DNA of 16,139 nt from CAJXJP01 sp034111025. GTDB lineage: Bacteria > Patescibacteriota > Gracilibacteria > BD1-5 > UBA6164. A model generated the notes under the pieces. It had not been told where the DNA came from. It was given only the letters and a program-made list of their open reading frames with translations, and did not search any database. Position 1 is the stretch's first letter. Each line of letters opens with the position of its first letter. Below are positions 1 to 7,784 of the stretch, in pieces. A program made the position numbers and the translations under genes. Location: positions 1-16,139 of the forward strand of contig JAWUYB010000011.1 in the NCBI GenBank assembly GCA_034111025.1, read 5' to 3'.

Positions 1-1614
1 ATGTGAATGTGTCATCTTGTAATCAAAACTCAATTTCTTCGCTTGGATTAATGTTTCATTTTTTGTCACATAATAACTTTCATAAGAATCTTTAATCTTT
101 GGATTTCTAATCGCATGTGTTCATTCATTACTATCTGTAACTTGTAACCACGGTGTAGTAGAATCTCATGTAAATGTATATATATCCCAAGGGTTTAAAG
201 GTCATAATTCGAAGTTATAATCTTCCCATCAACAACTCCCTCATCCTCGTTGACAATTAAAATTAATATTATCTAATACAAAATCGACATCTCTATAATA
301 TCCTGCATCAACTTCCCAAACAAACTCATGTATTCATGGCCCAAGTAATGGTGTTGTAAATGTATCATATGAATCAACTCATGTCGCTCTACTTGCTTTG
401 TATAAGTACTCTATATCGTTAATAAAGAACTTCATATAACCATTTGAACCATTATGTGAATGTGTCATCTTATAATCAAATTTAAGCTTCATTGGGATAT
501 ATGAAAATACTCTATATTTTAATCTACCATCTCAATATGATGTTGAGTTAGGTGTAATATTTAATCATTTAGAGCTCCCTACTCATATATTATCTCTGAC
601 TATAGCATTACCATCTCATTCATATGAGAATAAGCAGCTTTGAGTTGCTATATCAAATCCATTTTCAACTCTTTCAAAATTTAATTGTTCATATCCACAT
701 TGTGTAGGAAAAATATCTACAGTTTTAAAACTTTTAATATTACAATCTAATAATTTATTAATTTTTAGTCATAATTTTTTTAATGTATCAAAATCATCCA
801 AATTATTTCTAAGAATATCATAATCATTAAAAATATCTTTATATTCAGGATTAGATAAAAATGGTTCATAATTAAATGAATCCCTTAAAATAGATAGGAA
901 ATTTACAATTTCTTGATCTGTTTCGACTCAACAATTAGGACCTCTGTATAATAATTTAGCTGTAAATGTAATTTCTTCACTTGCTTCTGATTTTCATACG
1001 TATGCCTCAGGTAAAGATCCCTCTCACGATACAGAAAATTGTATAGTTGGTTGATCTACAATAATGTTTAAATCAGATGAATTATTAAAAATCATACTTG
1101 GAATACTAAAAACATGAGTTTCTCAATTTATCTTTATTGAATGAAATTTTCATTTTAAGTTCCCAAAAGTCAATGCTTTATCACTCGTATTTGCATATGT
1201 ATTTCATAAAATAAATCACATAGGATTATTTTCTTTATCTTCCATAATAGTTCCAATTTCAAATTTTTTTCCATCTGATGAAACGCTATAATTATAGTCT
1301 GTATCATATTTTGGATCCATATTTATAGAACTATATTTGATATGTTTTTTTGTTGTTGTTCATATAATTCATTGTTTCCATACTTCCTTTCATAAGTATT
1401 TTACTGAATATGAATTATCAGGAATAGGAAAATCTCATGATGTAGTTTTCTTTAATTCTAAAGATTTTTTAATATCATTTAAATTTGAAATCCTAATCCC
1501 ATCTCTTGAATCTTGTGAATATCATAAATATGATACAAACCCTATAGATGCTAATATTCATAGAATCATAACAACTACCACTAGTTCTACTAATGTAAAT
1601 GCTTTTTTTATCAT
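1..1614 (-). CDS. Prepilin-like protein with long ectodomain (3' end outside window)
   Basis: Read with TGA=Gly, this frame is open for 538 codons from ATG 1614 and leaves the window at base 1. The N-terminus is a textbook class III (type IV pilin/pseudopilin) leader: MIKKA, then FTLVELVVVV, with Glu five residues after the cut and a hydrophobic helix to about residue 30. Cleavage by prepilin peptidase would fall between Ala5 and Phe6; Ala instead of Gly at -1 is tolerated in the family. The mature part is far longer than an ordinary pilin (about 150 residues). After about residue 200 come beta-rich, Gly/Asn/Tyr-rich segments in which the motif FDYKMTHSH occurs twice, suggesting repeated lectin- or jelly-roll-like adhesin domains. 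An in-frame TAA lies just upstream of the ATG, which fixes the start. No Shine-Dalgarno is visible. Likely role: surface filament or tip adhesin (inference). No ligand can be named. Confidence 0.8.
454..480 (-). repeat. Second copy of a 27-bp intragenic repeat (first copy 1-27)
   Basis: Bases 1-27 and 454-480 differ at one position. On the coding strand both encode FDYKMTHSH within the prepilin-like ectodomain, about 151 codons apart. This marks a duplicated domain boundary; the second domain continues beyond the left edge. Confidence 0.8.
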
Positions 1615-1646
1615 AATAAAGATATTAATTTATATGTATATATAAT

Positions 1647-1675
1647 ATATTATCATAATAAATGTTTCATGTTAA
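1647..1675 (-). promoter_or_regulatory. Candidate sigma70 promoter for the prepilin-like gene
   Basis: On the minus strand TTAACA (1675-1670) is followed after 17 bases by TAATAT (1652-1647), about 33 bases before the ATG at 1614. The surroundings are extremely AT-rich, so chance matches are common. Confidence 0.3.
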
Positions 1676-1715
1676 ATAATACATATTGACACCAGCTATT
1701 AAATATGTTATATTC

Positions 1716-1737
1716 ATAATAATAATAATAATAATAA
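1716..1737. repeat. AAT/TTA trinucleotide microsatellite (about 7 units)
   Basis: A perfect run of AAT triplets directly abuts the terminator hairpin and lies about 100 bases upstream of the prepilin-like start. On the minus strand it follows the hairpin as a T-rich tract. It could vary in length by slippage. Confidence 0.85.
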
Positions 1738-1763
1738 AAGATACCTTTGAAAAGGTATCTTTT
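1736..1763 (-). terminator. Intrinsic terminator, perfect hairpin, probably bidirectional
   Basis: AAAAGATACCTTT and its exact reverse complement flank a two-base centre, giving up to 13 pairs (a realistic loop is TTGAAA or longer). On the minus strand it ends in TTTT followed by a T-rich ATT repeat, as expected for the end of the transcript through the DM13 and ABM-like genes at 2671-1784. The plus-strand side also ends in TTTT. Confidence 0.75.
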
Positions 1764-1783
1764 ATACTTAAATTTTATTCTCC

Positions 1784-2057
1784 CTATTTAATTAACTTCG
1801 CTCATTCACATTTATAGATTTCAGGTTGACCTTCAAGTAATGAAAATAATTCTCACATTACTCACTCTGGTAACGACTGAAAAAAATCACTTATGTACTT
1901 CTTGAGATTCCCATGATTCAACAACAATTAATTCACTTCATCAAACTGTATAAAACTGACATCCTAAAAAACCTTTTGCTCAACTAAATAAGTTATATTT
2001 CTCCATAAAATTAACTCTTTCTCATTTTTTAATTTTTACTTTCCAAATAGTTATCAT
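1784..2057 (-). pseudogene. Frameshifted ABM-like (antibiotic biosynthesis monooxygenase) protein
   Basis: The first frame starts MITIWKVKIKKGE and contains GFLGCQFY and LIVVESWESQE, which resembles the ferredoxin-like ABM fold: an opening beta strand, a helix, then the strand with a conserved Trp in ESW. At a run of seven T on the coding strand (plus-strand A run 1880-1886) the frame breaks. Dropping one T restores QSLPEGVMGELFSLLEG and ends KLIK-TAG at 1784, close to the normal ABM length of about 90-100 residues. The total span is 274 bases, one more than a multiple of three. It could be a real pseudogene, a homopolymer sequencing error, or slippage-tolerant expression. It lies 47 bases downstream of the DM13 lipoprotein and probably shares its transcript. 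ABM proteins act as small oxygenases or heme-degrading enzymes, but no substrate can be inferred here. Confidence 0.6.
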
Positions 2058-2104
2058 AAAAATAATTGCATTTCATTTCTGAAATTTGGGAGTGTTTAAA
2101 TATA

Positions 2105-2671
2105 TTATTTTAGAACAGCTCCTGCAAATACTACATTAAATTCATTACACCATACAGCTACACCATAGTTATTTGCTTCAAAATCAACTTTTGAAACTTC
2201 GTAACTTTGTTTACCTGAAAGACTTACCAGTGGGGCAATTTTTAGAATTTTTGAAGTATCAAGCTGAACTGGATCTATTCATTCAAGTGGCTGATTTTTA
2301 GTAAGAATTAGATATAAATCTGGTCCTTTATCTGAAGAGAAATCCTCACTTAATTCGATGATAACAGTATCACCATTATCTTTTACTGTAACTCAACCTT
2401 CACCATTATGACCAGTTGCAATTCATTCAAAAATACCAGTTGCAATTGTTGAAAGTTCAGTCTCTAAGATACTAGCTTCAAGCTTTTCTTGAGTTTCTTG
2501 TGCAGTAATTCTTTCTTCCTCGTATTTGATAGCTTGATCTTCTGTAAGAACTTCTTTTTCTATAATTCCTTCATTTGTCTTTAAATTATTATTATTATTA
2601 CTTTCTGGAGGAGTACACGAAATAAGAGTAAAGGCTAATAGAAGCAATATAATAGGAATTCAAAATTTCAT
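2105..2671 (-). CDS. DM13-domain lipoprotein
   Basis: 188 residues from ATG 2671. The N-terminus (MKFGIPII, a leucine-rich core, then LISC) is a lipoprotein signal with the lipidated Cys at residue 19. An Asn/Glu-rich linker and a charged helix follow to about residue 80. The rest matches the DM13 fold (DOMON-related, proposed electron-transfer or redox domain): GIFEGIATGHNGEG, the acidic DFSSDKGPDLYL segment, SLSGKQSYEV, and the late VAVWC with Cys175, then FAGAVL at the end. In DM13 proteins this near-C-terminal Cys is the proposed redox residue. Two glycines of the domain and Gly4 are TGA codons. It is probably a lipid-anchored protein on the outer face of the membrane. The gene is divergent from the lipoprotein at 3006 and precedes the broken ABM-like gene. 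Confidence 0.82.
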
Positions 2672-2704
2672 AAATATGTTATTAGTGTTATAAAGTGTAA
2701 AAAT

Positions 2705-2732
2705 AGTATATTCAAGACTAGAATTTTCACAA
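2705..2732 (-). promoter_or_regulatory. Candidate promoter of the DM13 lipoprotein gene
   Basis: On the minus strand TTGTGA (2732-2727), a 16-base spacer and TATACT (2710-2705) predict a start near 2698 and a leader of about 27 bases before the ATG at 2671. An overlapping alternative is TTGAAT, 17 bases, TATAAC. Confidence 0.4.
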
Positions 2733-2945
2733 GAAATATTCCAAGCTATATCAATGAAAGAAACCTGATTTTTCAAAATTAAACTCAAGAAGCAAAAGAT
2801 ATGGTGAAACTTCAAGTTTATAAGTAGAATACAAAGGATTGAACAAAAAAATAGACAAGAAAATAAAAAAATGCATGCAGATTTCCATAATTTTGTAGTT
2901 GATTTATTTACACTCTACTTTTTAGGGGGCAGTTCATAAAATAAA

Positions 2946-2973
2946 TTGATAATAAATACTTATTAATTATGAT
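2946..2973 (+). promoter_or_regulatory. Candidate promoter of the NTF2-like lipoprotein gene
   Basis: TTGATA (2946-2951), a 16-base spacer and TATGAT (2968-2973) predict initiation near 2980, about 26 bases before the ATG at 3006. Each hexamer matches the consensus at five of six positions or nearly so, but the region is very AT-rich. Confidence 0.4.
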
Positions 2974-3005
2974 AAGAATACTATTTATTTTCTAATATTT
3001 ATATA

Positions 3006-3992
3006 ATGAAAAACTATATAAGATCTTTTTTTATTATGTTCATTATATTAACAATATCCTCTTGTGGATGAAATAAGTCTCAAGATATTACACCAGAAAC
3101 TTTAACACCTAATATTCCTAGCGTTATGATAGAAGATACTCGATCATCACATGCCGCTCACGTACAGCTCTATAGATGGTATCAATTTTATGAATGAGAT
3201 ATTTTTGATAATTCACGTCTCGAAAACCTACTCGACATTTTAGATGAAAATGTATTCATTAAGTCTGCAGCTGGTGAACACACTGGTAGAAATAGTTACC
3301 CTGAAAGACTAAAAGCTTATACAGGCTGGGAAAATGCTCATCATGTACAAAGTAGTACCGTTACAACAAACGATGATTGATCAATCTCACTAGAAGCTGA
3401 TATAGTATATCAAAATATTAAACCCGATAAAAGTATAGATAGCTATACTATTCATTATACTACTCAATTAGACTTTCTTGAAAATACATTGCTTCCTCAA
3501 TTTAAAAGTATTAAAATACAAGCAACTTGAATTCCTGAAAAAATAGAATTCAACGATGCATATCCAACTAATAGAGTTAAATCACTGATGTACAACTGGA
3601 TACTCAACATGGAGCAACTCGATGGAAATATAGAGCCTTTTAAACAAATACTCAGCGAAGACTTTGTACTTAACTTTTCAACTGCTGCTCAGATCTCAAG
3701 TATAGAGCAACTAGAAACCTGGCTTAATGGTACTCCTTTAGGACTCAAACAATCAAGTCATTTTCCAGAAAATTTCTCTATCAAAACACTTTGAAAAAAT
3801 CAGTATGAAATGTATGCAGAATTTGATTGGTTTGGAGTTGGAAAAGATGACTCGAAAATGAGAGCCAGAACAGCACACACTTGGAAAATTATAGATAATC
3901 CTCTTGAAAAATTTGCTCGTATAGAGCAAGCTGACGTACAGCAAAAAGAAGCATTTCGAGTGGTAAGCGATGAAGAATTCACAAGAAATTAA
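3006..3992 (+). CDS. Lipoprotein with two NTF2/SnoaL-like domains
   Basis: 328 residues from ATG 3006, open only with TGA=Gly (internal TGA encodes Gly22 and several others). The signal MKNYIRSFFIMFIILTISSC ends in a lipobox with Cys20. After a Thr/Pro linker two similar segments follow, each beginning with a helix bearing aromatic and Leu residues (VQLYRWYQFYEGD near residue 58; LMYNWILNMEQLDG near 197). Each then shows an acidic segment of the LSEDFVLNF type (LDENVFIKSA in the first), and the pattern ends in antiparallel strands (EMYAEFDWFGVG; AHTWKIIDN). This layout fits tandem NTF2-like (SnoaL/DUF4440 type) cone folds, which bind small hydrophobic ligands or act as accessory domains. The assignment rests on pattern, not on catalytic residues. 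It is probably anchored outside the cell. It is transcribed alone and ends in a strong terminator. Confidence 0.72.
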
Positions 3993-3999
3993 AAACACT

Positions 4000-4041
4000 A
4001 AAAAATCTTGGGTAAGAGTATAATCTCAGCCAAGATTTTTT
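4000..4041. terminator. Bidirectional intrinsic terminator between convergent genes
   Basis: AAAAAATCTTGG (4000-4011) pairs perfectly with CCAAGATTTTTT (4030-4041) across an 18-base loop. T runs close both strands, so it can end the NTF2-like lipoprotein transcript from the left and the TetR/membrane-protein transcript from the right. Confidence 0.85.
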
Positions 4042-4102
4042 ATTTTATTCCATGTAATTATAAGTTGACAGATATATTTATCTTATTGTCCATATAAATT
4101 CT

Positions 4103-4339
4103 TTAAATATTCCTATGCGCTCATATAACCCAAGTAGTAAATCATACAGCTAGCAGTAGCAATAATACGAATATAACATAAACAATTGCTATAGTTTTCC
4201 CTAGCTCTATTAATCCTATTATTCAGAGTAAAATAATCCTTATACAAGAAGAATGTATCACCCAAACGATAGATAAATATCCATCTATCAATTCATTGTA
4301 ATGCATCTGTATATTTCAAAGTATTAAGTGTTCATACAC
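4103..4339 (-). CDS. Small integral membrane protein, start uncertain
   Basis: The frame ends at TAA 4103. It is open all the way back to the stop codon of the TetR gene (4417), in the same frame, but has no ATG until 4306; GTG at 4339 is used here as a compromise. The open region encodes hydrophobic helices, including FFFVIFTYLSRGVFFYGVYE upstream of the chosen start, IRIILLGIIGLIELGKTIAI and a final IVYVIFVLLLLLAVGF. Coding potential upstream of 4339 looks real, so either an unusual start is used or the start was damaged, perhaps at the ten-T run near 4390. I do not recognise the family; the SRGVFFYGVYEH motif loosely recalls DUF2127-like membrane proteins. It directly follows the TetR gene and should be co-transcribed. 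A transporter, stress or helper role cannot be resolved. Confidence 0.5.
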
Positions 4340-4417
4340 TCAGTAAAAGAATACTCCTCGTGATAAATAAGTGAATATTACAAAAAAAAAATCGTATATT
4401 AAATAGGGAGAAAATAG

Positions 4418-4963
4418 TTATTTTTCTATCATACTGAGAACTATGCGTATATGTTTTAACTCTATTTCCATATCTGTTTCTATAGCGTACTCTATAAGAT
4501 TATAGATAGCTCCTGCGATTATCTGATAGATAAGATCATTTTCAAGTGCTATCACTTTTTCTTCTGCTTTCCCAATATTTAAAAGTGTCTGCATTCCCTG
4601 CATTTCTTTTTCTATTTCACTGTGTGCAATACGACTAATATGAGAAGAATTCATAAAACGCTTCATAAAGAAAAATTTTTCAGGATTTTTTTTATAATAT
4701 TGTGCTCCTTGCAGCATAATGTCCCCTGCTGTCTCAAATACATCCGTGTATTTTTTTAATCATGTATTTGCATATAAAAAATACTCTTTTTTAATACACA
4801 TATATATATGGTCTAAAAGATCATTTTTTGTTTTAAAATGAACAAAAAGTGCCCCTGATGAAAAACCCGCATCTGTACATATAGATGTTGTGGATGTTGC
4901 TTCAAATCCTTTTTTAGAAAAGAGTTTGATAGCTGAGAGTATAAGTTTTTCTTTTGTATTCAT
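4418..4963 (-). CDS. TetR/AcrR-family transcriptional repressor
   Basis: 181 residues, close to the usual 190-200. The N-terminal DNA-binding domain is clear: MNTKEKLILSAIKLFSKKGF, then ATSTTSICTDAGFSSGALFVHF (helix-turn-helix at about residues 22-44), then KTKNDLLDHI. This matches the TetR signature A...LF...G...T....IA..AGVS.G..Y.HF.sK..Ll. The C-terminal ligand-binding and dimerisation half (about 50-181) is variable, as usual in the family. One internal TGA (residue 68) reads as Gly. A good promoter lies upstream, separate from the metallo-hydrolase gene 211 bases away. A TetR-like palindrome lies at the promoter of the dehydrogenase 2.6 kb upstream on the same strand, so this protein probably represses the whole cluster. 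The effector is unknown. Confidence 0.9.
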
Positions 4964-5010
4964 TATACTTAATAAATATATATTAAAACATATTTCTTGA
5001 TCTCAATTTT

Positions 5011-5039
5011 ATTATATAGATTAACACACTTAATTGCAA
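5011..5039 (-). promoter_or_regulatory. Promoter of the TetR gene
   Basis: On the minus strand TTGCAA (5039-5034), exactly 17 bases, then a perfect TATAAT (5016-5011) predict initiation near 5004 and a 5' leader of about 40 bases. TTAA-CACAC-TTAA (5021-5033) in the spacer is a small dyad that could bind a regulator, but it does not resemble the palindrome at 7615-7636. Confidence 0.6.
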
Positions 5040-5173
5040 ATGTACCTGAGTATACAAGTGTTCATTTCTTACATTCATTCATAACTTTTTTAGATACTTT
5101 TTTCATAAAGTATAGAAATAAATAATACTCAATTTTTGAAAATTTCTTCTTTATAGAAGCAATTAGTATCATA

Positions 5174-6301
5174 TTATTTTATAATCAAAGTATTCCACCA
5201 CTTTTCAGTTGGTATATTATCTAATGAAAATACTTCCCCAATAAGTGGTATTGCATATTTTTTTCATTTTTTTTCAGCCTCAGTTGTAAATCTATTAGCT
5301 GGTTCATCCCACCTGTGAAATGCTAAGTCAAATTTGGACCAATGAATTGGAAAGAGAATATCTGCATCTAAGTCAATTCCTGCCTGTACACTACTCTCTG
5401 GGAGCATATGTACATCTGGCCATGATGAATTGTAGGCACCATTTTCGATAAAAGCAATATCAAATGGTCAATACCTTTCTCATACTTTTTTAAATTCATC
5501 AAAATACCCAGTATCTCCTGAAAAATATACATTTTTATTCTTCGAAGTAACTACCCAAGCTCACCAGAGAGTTTTATTTCTATCCTGAAGCCCTCTTCCA
5601 GAGAAATGCTGAGTTGGAGTCAATGTAAAATCAATATTTTCATATTGATGTGTTTCATACCATACTAACTCTATGATCTTTTCTTTTTCAATTCACCATG
5701 CTTCTAAATGTGTTCACACTCAAATAGGAACAAATATCTTTTTAGTTTTTTGTGCTAATTGTTGAATAGCTTTATAATCAAGGTGGTCATAGTGATCATG
5801 AGAAATAATAATAGCATCAATTTTTGGGAGCTCTTTTATTTGTGTTTTATATTCTACTTCAAATTCTTTTCAAAATATTGGAATAGGAGAAGCTCTATTA
5901 AATACTGGATCAGTGAGTATATTTTTCCCGTCTGTTCTAAATAAAATAGTAGAATGTCCAAACCATACAAAGTCTCCTTCATTGAATTTTTTAGCATCAA
6001 ATTTTTTGGATGGAAGAGCTTGAGTTGGTATCTTTCATTTTTTAGGAAACAAAAAATCTTTTATTCCTCCACTATCTTTTGCTCATTCTTGTTTTTGTAT
6101 GCTAGCTTTTATACCTGAAATATTCTCAAATTTCCCATTTTTAAAATATTCTAGTTTTTTTATAATATCTAACCTTTTTCATTCCACCACTCATCAAAAG
6201 ACTGGGGCAAATTTTGTGAATAATATAGCTACCGTAATAAGTAGTACTATTATTCCTAATATATATAACATAATTTTTCAAATTTTTTTTATAATATTCA
6301 T
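5174..6301 (-). CDS. Membrane-anchored metallo-beta-lactamase-fold hydrolase (NAPE-PLD/UlaG-like)
   Basis: 375 residues from ATG 6301. Residues 10-35 form an N-terminal membrane anchor. The catalytic domain starts at GHSTILFRTDGKNILTDPVF (115-134). It has the full zinc-binding set: H168-D169-H170-Y-D172-H173, H232 in TQHFSGRGL, D263 in SGDTGYF, and H320 in FPIHW. The TQHFSGR, SGDTGY and PIHW motifs are characteristic of COG2220 enzymes related to N-acyl-phosphatidylethanolamine phospholipase D and UlaG lactonase. It is probably an outward- or membrane-facing phosphodiesterase acting on lipid-like substrates; the exact substrate is not visible. About fourteen TGA codons encode Gly. The start codon touches the stop codon of the membrane protein gene (TAG-ATG), implying translational coupling. 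A 211-base gap and a new promoter separate it from the TetR gene downstream. Confidence 0.88.
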
Positions 6302-6733
6302 CTAATCTTTTAATTCTTTATGTATCAAAAGACTGAGTACAACAGTAATAACTCCTCTGATACTATCTATTAATAACCCATCTATTCGTCCTAACTGTAA
6401 GAAAACCGTAAGTCCAAAGGAAATAAGAAATACTCCTACAATAACTCAAATTACTGGTCCTGCAGTATTCTTTTTTACAGTCCAATAAATACTCAGCAGT
6501 ATGAGTGTAGTTAAAAGGATTAAGTACAAACCTAGAGCGATTCCAAGTATATCTAACTGACTTGTATAAGTAATCTCAAAAGCACTCTCTAAAGTTGCCT
6601 GAAAATTAAATAATAACATCCCCCCTAAAGTAAATTCAATAATTGCTTGTATTCCTAATAGTCCTATAAATATATAGGATATTATATTTATAGATTTATT
6701 TTCTCTCATATTTTTTTCTGATCTACTATTCAT
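6302..6733 (-). CDS. Four-helix membrane protein of unknown function
   Basis: 143 residues from ATG 6733; Met9 is a possible alternative. After a charged start (MNSRSEKNMRENK) come four predicted membrane helices at about 16-40 (IISYIFIGLLGIQAIIEFTLGG), 62-86, 96-113 and 121-137, with a short charged tail KELKD. Its stop codon is immediately followed by the ATG of the metallo-hydrolase, and the dehydrogenase ends 27 bases upstream, so it is the middle gene of a tight three-gene unit. I do not recognise a family. It could be a partner or channel for the hydrolase, but only position supports that. Confidence 0.8.
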
Positions 6734-6760
6734 GATCTGTCAGTGTTATAAATAAAATAA

Positions 6761-7594
6761 TTATTTTCCTGCTATTTTTCCAAACATTTTTCCTACTATA
6801 TTTAAAACTGTTTTTCTCGGTAAATGTTTTATGAACATATACATTAATCTATTTTTCATCCCTGAAATATGATATATTTTTCCTTTTTGATAAGCCTGTA
6901 ATCATTCTTCTGCTACTTCCTGAGATGTTTGAAACGACATAGATCCTTTTCATTGTTCAGTATTTTGCCTAAGCTCTTGAGATTTTTCAGTTGCAACTGT
7001 CATAAATTGACTCTCAGTTGCTCATGGGCATAATGCCATCATATGTATCCCTTGTCATCTATATTCATAGTTTAGGGCTTCTGTAAATGTTAGAACATAA
7101 GCTTTAGAAGATGAGTAAACACTTCCATAAGGTATAGGAAAGAATGATGCAGTAGATCAAATATTGATTATTCACCCTGAATCTCTTTTTAACATATCAG
7201 GTAAAAATAAATGACAGAGTTCTGTTAATGAAACAATATTCAATTGTATCATACTTGCATAATCTCAACGATCTATGCGTCAAAAATCTCCCCATCTCCC
7301 ATATCAAGCATTATTAATTAAAATATCTACCTCTACTCATGCTGAGACTATATTTTGGTGTAATCTTTCTGCTGATCATGGTATACTTAAATCTTCCGAA
7401 AAGACAGAAATTTTTATATCTTTTGTTTTCAATTTTTTAGCAAGCTGATTTAATATATCTGTTGAGCGTGCTGTGAGAACTAATGAAGCTCAACTGTCAG
7501 CTAACTCTTTTGCAAATGCAGCTCCAATACCAGATGAAGCCCCTGTTATTAATACTGTTTTATTTTTAAATGTATTCAAGCTTCATCCTAGCAT
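6761..7594 (-). CDS. Short-chain dehydrogenase/reductase (classical SDR, COG0300-like)
   Basis: 277 residues. All classical SDR elements are present: the cofactor loop TGASSGIG (17-24), NNAG (94-97), catalytic Asn119, Ser147, Tyr160 and Lys164 in YSSSK, and PG at 190-191. Arg43 after the second strand (TAR) hints at NADP(H), by analogy with the family. Length and the C-terminal extension ending VGKMFGKIAGK resemble DltE/YdfG-like or fatty-acyl/ketone reductases; a C-terminal basic amphipathic segment may touch the membrane. Gly97 and Gly191 are TGA codons, direct evidence for the recoded genetic code. It is the first gene of the unit with the membrane protein and metallo-hydrolase. AATAAAA sits three bases before the ATG, and a promoter with a TetR-type operator lies just upstream. 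The substrate is unknown. Confidence 0.92.
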
Positions 7595-7614
7595 ATCTTT
7601 TATTGTTATATAAA

Positions 7615-7636
7615 TAAGTGAGTGAGTACTTACTTA
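7615..7636. promoter_or_regulatory. TetR-type operator palindrome upstream of the SDR gene
   Basis: The 22-base dyad has half-sites TAAGTGAGTGA and GTACTTACTTA; eight of eleven positions are symmetric. Its size and AGT-GAGT-ACT core resemble known TetR-family operators. It abuts the candidate -10 of the minus-strand promoter and lies 21 bases before the ATG at 7594, the right place to block initiation. The likely binder is the TetR protein encoded downstream in the same cluster (inference). Confidence 0.6.
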
Positions 7637-7663
7637 GTTTATATAAATATATTAAATATGCAA
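7636..7663 (-). promoter_or_regulatory. Candidate promoter of the SDR-led cluster
   Basis: On the minus strand TTGCAT (7663-7658), 16 bases, then TAAACT (7641-7636). The -10 is weak (four of six) and runs directly into the palindrome, a common repression geometry. Confidence 0.4.
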
Positions 7664-7686
7664 CATATTTTAGCCTCCTTATTGAT

Positions 7687-7726
7687 TAAAAAAAAGAGAG
7701 AAAATTAAACTAATTTTATCTCTCTT
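7687..7726 (-). terminator. Intrinsic terminator of the second SDR gene
   Basis: AAGAGAGA (7694-7701) pairs with TCTCTCTT (7719-7726). The stem continues as AAATTA/TAATTT around a three-base loop, with a two-base bulge. On the minus strand a run of nine T follows immediately, about 60 bases after the stop codon at 7785. Confidence 0.75.
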
Positions 7727-7784
7727 ATATTGAGAATTTTAATCATTTAAGCCACATACTTATCTTATATTGGCACTTTTATAA

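Larger units (their letters stand above)
2672..3005. other. Intergenic region between two divergent lipoprotein genes
   Basis: These 334 bases hold the two divergent promoters. A plus-strand frame at 2754-2939 is also open under TGA=Gly (61 codons, ATG to TAA, preceded by about 20 more open codons). Its product would be Lys-rich, with SRIQRIEQKNRQENKKMHADF in the middle. I recognise no family, and its reading crosses the DM13 promoter. It could be a transposase remnant or chance, so I do not call it a gene. Confidence 0.4.

Noticed and set aside
1337..1645. Plus-strand 102-codon open frame
   Set aside because: It is antisense to the N-terminal coding region of the prepilin-like gene; the minus frame has a clear prepilin signal, while this one is low-complexity with no family resemblance.
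1716..1737. Trinucleotide run considered as a CRISPR-like or origin repeat
   Set aside because: It is a simple AAT microsatellite without spacers, boxes or neighbouring genes of either kind.
5094..5113. Small dyad ATACTTT/AAAGTAT downstream of the metallo-hydrolase gene
   Set aside because: Only seven AT pairs and no T run following on the minus strand, so a terminator call is not supported.
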